A stretch of 64,000 nt of DNA from Seminavis robusta (taxonomy: Eukaryota; Bacillariophyta; Bacillariophyceae; Naviculales; Naviculaceae): assembly GCA_903772945.1 (NCBI GenBank), contig CAICTM010000232.1:1-64000 (forward strand), given 5' to 3'. The notes beneath the pieces were generated by a model. It worked only from the letters and a program-made list of their open reading frames with translations, made no database searches and was not told the origin of the DNA. This document shows positions 11,570 to 21,300 of this stretch, piece by piece (position 1 is the first letter of the stretch; each line of letters begins with the position of its first letter). A program made the translations under genes and the position numbers.

Positions 11570-12838
11570 CTAAGCAAATTCCTTGTGATCATATGATTTG
11601 AACTTGTCGTTTGCTTCGGAACAATGCTTGCACGTGAGCGGGCATACCTCGCGCATAAAGTCTGGATTCTTTCGACATTCGCCTTGTCCTTTCCACCATG
11701 TGCAATGACCCGACAGGTCAATGCAGTCCTTCGGCGGGATGATGTAATCTTTTTGCTGGTCGTCCTTGATTTTCCAGATTGCCGCCATGGACTCCTTGCT
11801 CAGTTTGTGCCGTCCGGGCGAGTCGTTCCGTTTATCAACACGGGAGTCCCTGACCCACCATTCATGTGTCAACATTGTAGTGAGCGCGACGCCATGACCG
11901 GGCTCCAACGTCCCCTTGTCATGAGCTCTCTGTCCATGAATCCAGAACAACTCGACTGGGTGATGATGATCATTTCGGAAATGCACTTGTACTTCAATCT
12001 GTCGCCACATCCACTTGTCGAATTCATCTCGACTGCCAGTTTCCAGTCTGGTGAAGCTTTCCGGTTTGAGAGGTTTTCCTCTACGTCCAAACAAGAAGAT
12101 TGGTTTTCCCCGTTTGCGCATGCTGTCGCCAGTTGGTAGATTGAAGAATTTGGAGAGTCCGTTGATTTTGTTGTATCGGACCTTGGCTGTCTGCAGAAGA
12201 TCTTCCCACCAGATTCCTTGTTCTGACATGGCTGCAAAGGGGTACGGAAATACAATTTCGTCATCCACAAGTGTTTCCACGTCGCCTGGCGTGACAAAGA
12301 CCATGAGCAGATTGCGTTCCAGCAACCCATTCTCATCGAGCATGACCGTTTCAAGCTGGCTGAGACTGACAATGTGCATGACTCGACTCATACACTCCTT
12401 GACTTTAAATTGATCTTTCAAACGACGACTACGACGCTGATAGTGACCACCATGAAAATTCCAGTGAAACTGGAATCCGCCGCCAAATCCTCCGCCTCCT
12501 CCTCCTCCTCTGCCAGCGTTGTTGTTCTGATTTCCGCCTCCCTGTTGGACTCGTCCAGTACGATCGTACATGCGACGAGAATCTTTGTCACTGAGGACTT
12601 CGAACGCTTGGACAACCTTGTGGAATTCAGCGGCCGCTTGTTCCGCTGGAATATCTTTGCGTTTGTCGGGGTGAGTGTCGAGTGCTTTTCGTCGGTAGGC
12701 ACTTTTGATCTCCTTGGTTGTTGCTGACTTGGACACCCCCAGAAGGCGGTAAAGATTCTCTTCGCCATTGGTGGCTTGTTGCTGCAAACAGAGAACCACT
12801 AAAAGCGGCAGCAAGCGACGAAAAAAGGCAATTCTCAT
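11570..12838 (-). CDS. secretory J-domain protein with VHL-like and ShKT domains, 422 aa
   Basis: The preferred ATG is 12838, which gives a clean signal peptide (MRIAFFRRLLPLLVVLCLQQ, cut near residue 25); an in-frame ATG at 12898 would hide it behind 20 residues. The J domain covers residues 27-95 with HPD at 56-58, so the protein should stimulate an Hsp70 ATPase, in the ER lumen if secreted. A Gly/Asn linker follows (100-125). A middle domain of unknown class spans 140-270. Residues 280-332 resemble the beta domain of VHL (PVELFWIHGQ, LEPG, THEWWVRD). The C-terminus has six cysteines (C372, 379, 388, 399, 403, 406) in ShKT order. The mix of J, VHL-like beta and ShKT modules suggests a quality-control or prolyl-hydroxylation related role, but this is inference. 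It is divergent to the plastid [2Fe-2S] gene 541 bp away. Confidence 0.85.
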   Translation of the reverse strand: MRIAFFRRLLPLLVVLCLQQQATNGEENLYRLLGVSKSATTKEIKSAYRRKALDTHPDKRKDIPAEQAAAEFHKVVQAFEVLSDKDSRRMYDRTGRVQQGGGNQNNNAGRGGGGGGGFGGGFQFHWNFHGGHYQRRSRRLKDQFKVKECMSRVMHIVSLSQLETVMLDENGLLERNLLMVFVTPGDVETLVDDEIVFPYPFAAMSEQGIWWEDLLQTAKVRYNKINGLSKFFNLPTGDSMRKRGKPIFLFGRRGKPLKPESFTRLETGSRDEFDKWMWRQIEVQVHFRNDHHHPVELFWIHGQRAHDKGTLEPGHGVALTTMLTHEWWVRDSRVDKRNDSPGRHKLSKESMAAIWKIKDDQQKDYIIPPKDCIDLSGHCTWWKGQGECRKNPDFMREVCPLTCKHCSEANDKFKSYDHKEFA

Positions 12839-13379
12839 GGTGCTCTGTTCCCCCAAACAATGGATTTGGGACAGCAACTTTGCTGACAGGCGGATCAAGG
12901 CACCAGCTTGTGAATTTACAGAGACCAGTCAGACCTTGCGATCTTTACAAGGCGAAGGTCCAACCGAGACCAAGGAGAGTAGCAGTACCAGTACCTGGTA
13001 GCTAGCTCGATACCGTACCGGTGCCGTAGCTCGTGACTGGTGATGACTTGTGATCTTCACAGGTCTTTCTCTCAATCTCTCTTTCGTTCTTCTTGTGCCA
13101 AAGAATTTGCCTGCCCTGCTCAAAATAAATCGTGCTCGGGATTTAAATCATTCATTCGTGCCTAAAATATCTTTTTGAGTGTGGAACACACCACCGGAAA
13201 GTCTGGTGACATCTGGTGTTCTTTGCCGTCTTTCTGCATCATTCACTGTACAAAGTCTTGATACTCAAGTGACAGGTGGTCATTGTGTCTGTCTTGACAT
13301 CATCGTCTCTTCCGCTGTACCGTAGTGCCGGTGTCTCCAACATCGCTCACAATTTCCGAGGCGAAACCAAAGACGAAAA
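12839..13379. promoter_or_regulatory. shared region between divergent J-domain and [2Fe-2S] genes
   Basis: The 541-bp gap separates two start codons facing away from each other, so both promoters must lie here. It contains a palindromic cluster near 12985-13025 (CAGTACCAGTACCTGGTAGC, then ACCGTACCGGTGCC). No defined transcription-factor site can be named. Confidence 0.45.
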
Positions 13380-13814
13380 ATGCTCTCCAACAACCAAAGA
13401 ATTCTCATCGTGGCCATGATGATGCTGATTGGTAAGGCGTCGGCTTTTGTCTCCGTGCCTACACCATCAACTGCTCTTCCGATTAGTACCCGAAGCAATG
13501 GACCATCCAAGGTACCAGTTGACACCCAGTTGGATCTTTTTGGCAACGGTGGTTTCTCGTTTGGGTCCAGTGCCAGTGCAAGCGCAACCAAGGAAAAGCC
13601 GAAACAGCGAGTGGTGACAGTCAATGGAAAGCCAGTTCCATCGGCGAGAACGGGGCAGAAGATTCTCGCAGTGGCCAAGCGGGCGCGAGTGAACATTCCG
13701 ACGTACTGTAAACGTGGGGCATGTGGTACTTGTACGTGTTACTTGAACGGAGTCAAAGTCCATGCCTGCATGGAACCTCTTCCCGCTGGTCGTGCCGAAA
13801 TTCAGACCATGTAA
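13380..13814 (+). CDS. plastid-targeted [2Fe-2S] ferredoxin-like protein, 144 aa
   Basis: Single exon, ATG 13380, TAA 13812-13814. The N-terminus is a typical diatom bipartite plastid leader: a hydrophobic signal (MLSNNQRILIVAMMMLIGKA) followed by ASA|F at 20-23 and a Ser/Thr/Pro-rich transit stretch. The core begins near residue 76 and holds C110-x4-C115-x2-C118-x11-C130 for a 2Fe-2S cluster. An 11-residue last gap is that of succinate dehydrogenase/fumarate reductase iron-sulfur subunits, not of photosynthetic ferredoxin, where it is about 29. It should be a stromal electron carrier or scaffold; partner unknown. The chain ends 14 residues after the last ligand, shorter than ordinary ferredoxin. 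C120 is an extra cysteine next to the ligands. Confidence 0.88.
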   Translation: MLSNNQRILIVAMMMLIGKASAFVSVPTPSTALPISTRSNGPSKVPVDTQLDLFGNGGFSFGSSASASATKEKPKQRVVTVNGKPVPSARTGQKILAVAKRARVNIPTYCKRGACGTCTCYLNGVKVHACMEPLPAGRAEIQTM

Positions 13815-14205
13815 GAGAGAAGGACGTGGACGTGACTATGAATGTCTGTGTATGAAGTGAAAGTGCGTTATGGCAAAGAGGTATCAAACGTCGAGAGCCT
13901 CGCAATCAGCGATGCCATCCCATCGAGCCAGGCCGTTTATCCTACAATAGTCTACTACTAGTACATGTAGTAGTCATACCTCCAAAGAGATACATAGAAA
14001 ACCTAATATGAATTATCTTGAAGCGAGCAATCCTGTACCACCATTACTAGTAGTCACTCGAGCTCAAACAACTATTGTGTTCGTTTTGAAACTGGCTGGA
14101 ATTCGGCAAGCACAATTCATGCCATGCGGGTCATCCTGGTATTGAGCTAATCCGCAAACCAAGGCTTGGTGAAACTGTCAAGAGCAATGAGCGAAACACT
14201 CGATC
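13815..14205. other. intergenic, convergent gene ends
   Basis: 391 bp between converging genes. Contains short palindromes such as CTACTACTAGTACATGTAGTAG near 13950 and nothing that looks coding. Confidence 0.5.
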
Positions 14206-17200
14206 TTATGGGGGCGGCGGCGGCAGATTCCCGGAGCCATCTCCTGGAGGATTGGACTGGGGGAGGGCACCCTCTGCTGGAGCCTCCGACTGGGGCGGGC
14301 CACCGTCTGCTGCACCTGCAGGAGGATTTGGCTGGGCAAAAACCCCCAAGGTGTTTGCTGTTTCGTTTGTGAAAGCACCCAATTCATTGGATACTCCGCC
14401 CATCATTTCCGTTGTTGTGTTGAGAATTGTCTCCACGATTTCTGTGGTCGTGTTGACAATAGCTTCCACCAAGTCGTCCGAGGGAGGTTTGGTTGTGGAG
14501 TCATCTTCGCAAAGATCCCCGGTATAGCCAGGCAAGCAAGGGCAGTCTTTCGTATGCACGTTGCAAGCCCAGTCATCATCAGAGCCGTAAGAGGCCTCAC
14601 ATTGGGCACAAAACAACTGATCTTGGTCACTCAATGCGTTTGGGCCGCCATACTGGCACAAGTTTCCAAATGTACCTGGCATTGAGCATTTTAAAAGGAG
14701 AGTTAGATTCACCGAGGGGGGGGGGGGGCTATCAATTCCTCAGCCAACATTACCATGATCACAATCCTCGCAAAGTCGAGTCACGGGATTGCAATTGCCT
14801 TGTTCAAAATAGCAACCAGTCTTGTTGCTTTTTTCGTCGATAAGCCCAAACTCGCGGCACTCAAAAGCGCGTTCACAATTGGGGCCCCTGCGGCAACCAG
14901 AGGCAGGCGAGTCATGAGAATGAGGAAATGTGCACAGAAAGAAACACAATAATCTGCTTACCAAAAGAAATACGAGCAATGGCAAACGCCAGAATCGCAT
15001 ATTCCATTGTTCTGACAGAGGTCGGGGTCAGTGCTCTGTGAGATCAATGATCGATGAGGCAAAAAGTCAAATGAGAGGCTAAACAAATGCAATAGCACAC
15101 TAGCAGAGACAGAACTCACACAGTCCGAGCATAAGTAGGTCGCAGGAAGGGGTTGGTTGTCGTCCGCTTCGCGTGGAAGGACTGTGTAATTGGAAACTGG
15201 TTGTGTGATTACCCAACCATTACCAGACTCTCGAATATATTCCTCTCCGCCGTAGTTCACAGGAGAGCTGAAAAACAAAGGGATAAAGTGAGGGTACGTA
15301 ATGCTGATGTTCTTCAACATTTCAACAGGTCTGTTGGCAGGATCGTTGTCCCGCAGAAAAGTCATGAATTCGTCCTTGGCCAATTTCTCAGATGACCCCT
15401 CTGGCAAGGTGTAAATCACCCACCGCCTTCCAGAAAAAAGCATGAATGTGGTGATGTTATCTGCCACTACGGGTGATCCATCCTCAAAGTCATCAAGAGG
15501 AGCATATATGTAGCGATGGTGCATCATTGTGATGCCGTCATCGAAGCCCGGGACAACCCTCAGATCCACAAACTCCGTTTCTGCTAGGAAATACCCTCCA
15601 GGTTGAGCAGCCAGTGTGTCGGTTGTTCGAGCGTCGAGAGAAAAGTAGAGACAACTCGCTGACAATTCACAATTTAAGCCTTGTCGATCTTTCGATTTGC
15701 ATTCACATTTGTTCAATCTGGAACCTGGACTGTTGTCGACTTTACAATCACCGTATGCTTCGTTGCAAAGCTCCGGGTTGCAATCGTTACAAACCAATTT
15801 CAGCCAGTCGACAGGCACATCGCCTGTGGTGGTGGTCTTGACCACCCAATTGTCAACTTCGGCCACATCAAATGTGTCGGTATTGGAACTCTTGAAGATG
15901 TAGTCGCATGAAGACAGTGTGTTTGCCCAGGAGATCGTCCAGGCAGTCTCCGAATTGCAGTAGGCAAGCTTCAGCTTCTCAGAATCATCTATGTAAACAA
16001 CCCGGTCGTTGACACGATCGGCCCAACCAAAACCTTGCTGGTGGAACTGGCCAGAATAGTACGCCATCTCGGGCAAGAAAGCGTCTCCAAACTGGATGTA
16101 TACTGCCGCCGGTCCGAAGAGAGAAAGCTGGGATTGTTAGATCAGCGCAAAGATTGAAAAACATTAGCTGAACGGGACGAAAGAACGAACCATGATTACA
16201 AAGATAAACTCCATTGGTTTGCCAACTGACAACAATGGCATACGGCACGATCAGTCCAATGAGCAACAGAATGAGCAAGACCCGCTTACAGAACCTGCGC
16301 CTTTCTATGAACTCTGGTGGCGAGACTTGCTTCAAATTCTTGACCTGACACATGACATAAGGAACAAGTTATATCGACCTGATCAGCATAGAGTGACAGC
16401 ACTTCGTATGAGAGAAGACATATCCCCACTGACCTTCTCACAATCCTCCTGAATCCCACTGGATAGGATTCCCATATCTGCCACTAAAACACAAGGATAA
16501 CAAGCCAAGGTATCAGCGTATTCATTCTTTGCAGCTAGCACAATTGAAAGGAGACTTCACCGTGAGCCGCTCACGTTGAAAAGCAATCTCATCTACCTCT
16601 TGAACGAAGTACAAGGCCGTCAAGTTGAGAACCAAGTCAATGACAGTGGTAGACTTCATGGAGAGAATAAATGAATCGAGTACTAGAATCACTCCAACCA
16701 TCAATTGCATCAAGCCGGTGACAAGCCTGTAGGAGAAAGAAGAAGAAGAAGAAGAAGAAGAAGGTCGGATTAGCAGGTCTCTGCCCACAACCGAACAAAA
16801 TAAGGCTGCAATTGAATCGAATATCAGTACAATCCATCAGCGCACCATCGGAGAAAAGTTGCATTGGGCATGTCATGCAGAATTCCATCATCGTAACCTT
16901 CGAGCAACTGAGAGAATCCAACCACAATATCACCCTCGACTGCCATGAGCATCACTGTCAAAACCATGCCTACATTCCGGGAAGATGAGGCATTAGCAAA
17001 CCATGTGTTTCACTTCAGCCTACAGTCGCTATAGGAATCGCCTGACGTACCAAGAAATTGAGCAATGGTCACATAGGTGGTCGCCCCTGGTGGGACATTG
17101 AGTCGGTTGCTGACCCCGTTCGTTTTGTCTGTGAGGTTATGGGTCGAGGTTGGGTTGCAGTTAGTTCTTGCAGGATACATCCGCTGTCTAAGTGGCACGG

Positions 17201-17714
17201 TACTGTATGGCAAACTTACTCTCTTCACCTTTTGGGTTTGTGTCAATGAGGTCTAACAAAGTCAGGAATAGCATTCCTGCCTGAAGAAGGACCACAGTAA
17301 TAGCAAAGAATGCCGTTCGACTGAAAAAGTCGGCTAAACCAGGAAATGTGATGAAAGTGAGAAACCCAATCAATCCTTCTCCTTCTGGGCTTCAGCTGCC
17401 TTACCCGTGTACAGCAATGAGTATGCATCTTCCGTCAACGCTTGCTCCACTTCGCCGTCTTCTTCTTCCTCCCCATATTCGTCGGCGTACTCCATAGTCT
17501 CGGCGTCCGCTTGGTCTTTGGGTTGTTCGACCATTCGGAAGAGAGCTTCCGATTCGGCAGCGTCGTACTGGTAATTCACTGGAGCCGGAGTTTGTTGCGG
17601 ATCAGCGCTGTAGCCATTACGCTGTTGCGGTTGCACCTGTGCTGTTTCGTACTGGTATGCTTGTCCTGGCTGTCTTGGTGCCACTGTGGCTACTTGGCCT
17701 TCAATTTCAGACAT
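14206..17714 (-). CDS. five-helix membrane protein with EGF-like ectodomain, 11 exons, 880 aa
   Basis: Exons: 17405-17714, 17220-17333, 17051-17128, 16846-16969, 16575-16726, 16434-16483, 16191-16344, 15120-16102, 14962-15035, 14754-14887, 14206-14675. All phases close to 881 codons with stop at 14206-14208. The first 100 residues are Gln-rich then acidic. Five hydrophobic helices follow at about 107-131, 158-180, 209-232, 235-253 and 297-318, which puts the C-terminal 560 residues outside if the N-terminus is inside. The ectodomain has many cysteines, an EGF-like unit split over exons 9-10 (CQNNGICDSGVCHC, then GPNCERAFEC), another ending CPCLPGYTGDLC, N-glycosylation sites, and a Pro/Gly-rich tail. 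I do not recognise the helix bundle. A surface adhesion or sensing role is inferred. A C/G homopolymer lies in the last intron at 14715-14728. Confidence 0.8.
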
Positions 17715-18310
17715 CGTTTCTTGCAGCAGTGGAGGTAGGCTGGGACTCCCTAGCTAGTGGTAATTTAATGTCGTCGGGATGCTGTTCTTGCTTCCAACTC
17801 CTTTTCGCAATGGCAACAGGGCACGGGGAGCAATCTCGTCGGCTATTCTGGTACCTGGTAGCGTTTGATGGGGCTTCCGCACCTTGAACCTTGAAGTGCG
17901 TACAGAAACTAAAAATTGAAATGGGCAATGGCAAAAGGGCACGTAGTAGTACAGTAGCCAGCTGGCTGGCCGTCGCCTCGTTCGTGTGTACGAAAAGTGC
18001 GGAAAGTTCGCAGCTTCCCCCTACGTGCAGTACTTGTTAAAAAATTTAATAGAAAACTTGGAGAAGGAAAGATTGAAACAAGACCTAAAACAACGGTAAT
18101 ACTAGTACAAGCCAGCCTGTCTGTGTGGGCTTCCAGGTTCGTCCAGTCAAAGCCAAACTCATCCCGAGAATTGTTCCACTTTTCGAATTGGATCATTCAC
18201 TTTTATCAAGAAGTCGTACAGTATGTTTTGCAAGTTTGCTAGATGGCTACGGTAGCAATGTGTGCAGAGCTGTGTGCAGTATGAATATTGCTTGATCCTA
18301 CATGTACCTA
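17715..18310. other. 596-bp intergenic region upstream of the EGF membrane gene
   Basis: Must hold the promoter of the minus-strand gene starting at 17714. It includes CTAGCTAG and GGTACCTGGTAGC elements (17751-17758, 17849-17861). No open frame is credible. Confidence 0.45.
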
Positions 18311-21300
18311 CTACACCTCGATCTCATCCTCAAACAGGGACAGGGAGCTTTTGACGACCAGAGGAGGAGCGATGATTGGAGGAGGAGCCATCTCAGGTTC
18401 GGGAACCTCCACTGCGAAGGACTCCTCTACATCAAATTCATCAGAGAAGAATTCCATGGATTCCTCAGGTTCCTCGGGAACATTCTCAAGCGTCGCACCA
18501 GCAAGCTGAGTCGTCCTCTTATTAGATGCTTCCTTCGGAATCGTCTCTGGAGGCGGCGCTTCAATGTCGCTGTCATCCATGCCCGTTGAAATCACACCGA
18601 ACGAGTCGTTCAGGTCAAAAAAGCTTGACCCCTTCCTTCGAGTAGATCCACCTTCATTCACCCTGCGAAATGATAAGAGCAGGTCAGCACCAATTGAGAA
18701 CTCAAAGTGTGTGCGCTCTAACCATCGATACGCAATCCCTCTACTCACCAATACGTATGCATTTTACCTGTGAGACGAGAGTGGAGAAAAACAGCAAAAG
18801 TAAGTAACAGTGAGGCATGATGCTAGTTTCTGAGCCCTTCTAGCACACCTTTCCCCTTGACTGAAATCTTCCCACGTGACGTTAATGGCAAATCTGGGCA
18901 CTGCGTGTGAAGAAGCTGTGCGGCTGCCCGTGAACAGTGAATTCGATTGACTTCCGAGTTGCTTTCCATGCGAGAAGCTGTGTTGACCGTCTGGTAGAAC
19001 ACAGAAATATTCACTTGTGAGGCAAACAGCCGATTTGAGCCAATGCCGCTTGTGAAAAACACTTACATCCCCGAACAGGCAGTACCTGTAGATGCAGGAA
19101 CGTTGGAGAAATAAATGACGGGAGACCGATTAGTGCCTCGTTCTACTGTACCACTCAATCGAACTCGCGTTCTCGATTGATCGAATCGAATCGTCCATAC
19201 TTACCGAGGTGCACGCGTCTGTTTTTTAGCGTTGTGTGAAATGGACACCTCTCATGTTAGTAGACTGGGGCAAAGCAAAAAAAACCGCAGAGACGGGCGA
19301 AGATGATCTTACCCCAACCACGTCACCCACCACGCTCCCAGAGTGGAATCCGACTCGTATGTTGACATGACCCTTTGCAGGATCATCAGCATCGATGATG
19401 GTGTCGTTAGCTGCAGCAATCGCATCGATGGCAAAAAGTGCTATGCGTCTGGCGTGGTCGTCGTCCTGTTCCTTGACCAAGTTTGTCACCGCCATATAAG
19501 CTATATTGGGGGTAAAGAGGACAACTATGAGCAACTGGAAGCAACGAATCTGCCACGAGACAACGAAACAGGTAAACTTACCATCACCAATGGTTTCCAC
19601 TGCCAATTGAGCGGAGGCAAACGCCTTTGAGAACCCAAGCAAAGATGCACCAAAAGGCAGGGTCAATCGGCGAGCTCACCTTTGAAAATATCATGTTTAT
19701 GCGTCAGAGCGTCGAGCTTGGTGTACAATCGGTCCAACATCTGAGCAACTTTCCGAGGTTCCAGGGTTGCTGACAAATTGGTGAAGCCGACAATATCAGA
19801 GAAGAAAATAGTCACCGAATCACGATGGTCAGGATCAGGAGTACGGCCATCGCGCAAGGCCTCTGCTATGTGGCGGGGGAATACGTCAAACAACGAAGCC
19901 GACGAAGCCTTGACGTTTGCTTGACCAGGGTCAACATTTTTCACATCCATACGTTTGATGCGAACGTCGACTTCTTCCGAGGAAGGTCGCTGCATCACAC
20001 AAGCTCAAGTTAGATTTGTAACATCAATCCTAATCTCGGTCACACAATTTTCTCCATTCCTGTGCACATACCTGCTCTGGGTTGTCGTCAAGGCAATCGG
20101 TCATGAGGGACTTCATCTTTTCGGGCATGTATCTCGGGACTGGAGGGCGCTTCATGACCTGCCGGTCAGCAACCAAACGCAGAACTTCATGGGCGTCCTC
20201 ATCTTCGTACGGGTCGCGTCTTGAATACACCTCGAAAAGAATCATTCCTGCATAGATGTGACGGTTTCACGTGAGCACATTCTACACACCAGTTTTTCAG
20301 GTATGCCATGTCACGAAGACCTGCTTACCGAACGAGTAAATGTCGCTTTCAGCCGTGTTGGCACTCTCGCCTCGTAGCAGCTCTGGAGCCATCCAAAACG
20401 GAGTTCCGGTACCACCGAGATTCTGCTTTTGGGAAAGCCCAAAATCTGCAACTTTCGCTCGAAACTGCGCGTCCGAAACGTAACCCTGTTGAGATTTCTT
20501 TCGCAACACTGGCAAGAAGACCCCGTTAATGACTCACCTTGGTATCCACCAATATATTGGCAGCTTTGTGTCCGAAACGTAACCCTGTGAGATTTCTCTC
20601 GCAGCACTGACAAGAAGACCCCTTTAAAATGACTCACCTTTCAAGTCACCATGGATTACTTGAGGCGTTGCTGAATGCAGGAATCGGATCCCCTGGGAGA
20701 TATCTCTCAGTACGTTGACAAGAAGATCCCCTTCTATGACCATAGTCTCATTGTGTAATCTAAAAAGAAGCAACAACGGCTGTAAGCATCTGCCATAGGA
20801 AACGAGTCGCGTCCAGCTCAAAGGCAAAACGTACAAATCATACAAACTGCCATGATCCATGTACTTCACGGAGAAAGAACACCAAGCAACGTTAGAATCT
20901 CATCCCAAACTAATGGCTGCGCAAAAACTTCACAAACCAGAAGACTCACTTCCATGACCAGCATTGGATCTTTCCCCAGGACTGCACCCATGATGGTTGT
21001 TACACAGGGATGTCTCAATTTGCTGGAGGTATACAAATATGATTCATTTTGAGTTTGCGAGTATGACCACTTCAACTGAGATTATGTGCCACAGGCTATT
21101 CTCTCACCTCAAGTATCTCATTTCTTCGATAAACTCCAACTTCATTCTCTTCCTTTGGATAATTTCCATCTGTTCTGTCTGCGAACCCCCTCCCACCATA
21201 GAGGTCATCCACATTGATCCCATCCCGACCATTGATGTCGCCCCCGACACCAAGTTCATCCCGGATAGTGCGCCCACAGCTGATGACCGCCCAAACGAAC

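Noticed and set aside
17010-17246. Exon beginning at about 17200 with RMYPARTNCNPTSTHN
   Set aside because: No acceptor gives the right phase; the acceptor at CTCACAG (exon from 17128) does, with an ACTAAC branch-like site upstream.
20311-20637. A continuous 108-codon frame through the kinase loop region, read as unspliced protein
   Set aside because: Splicing the two duplicated introns restores HGDLKAANILVDTK and DFG exactly, while the read-through lacks both.
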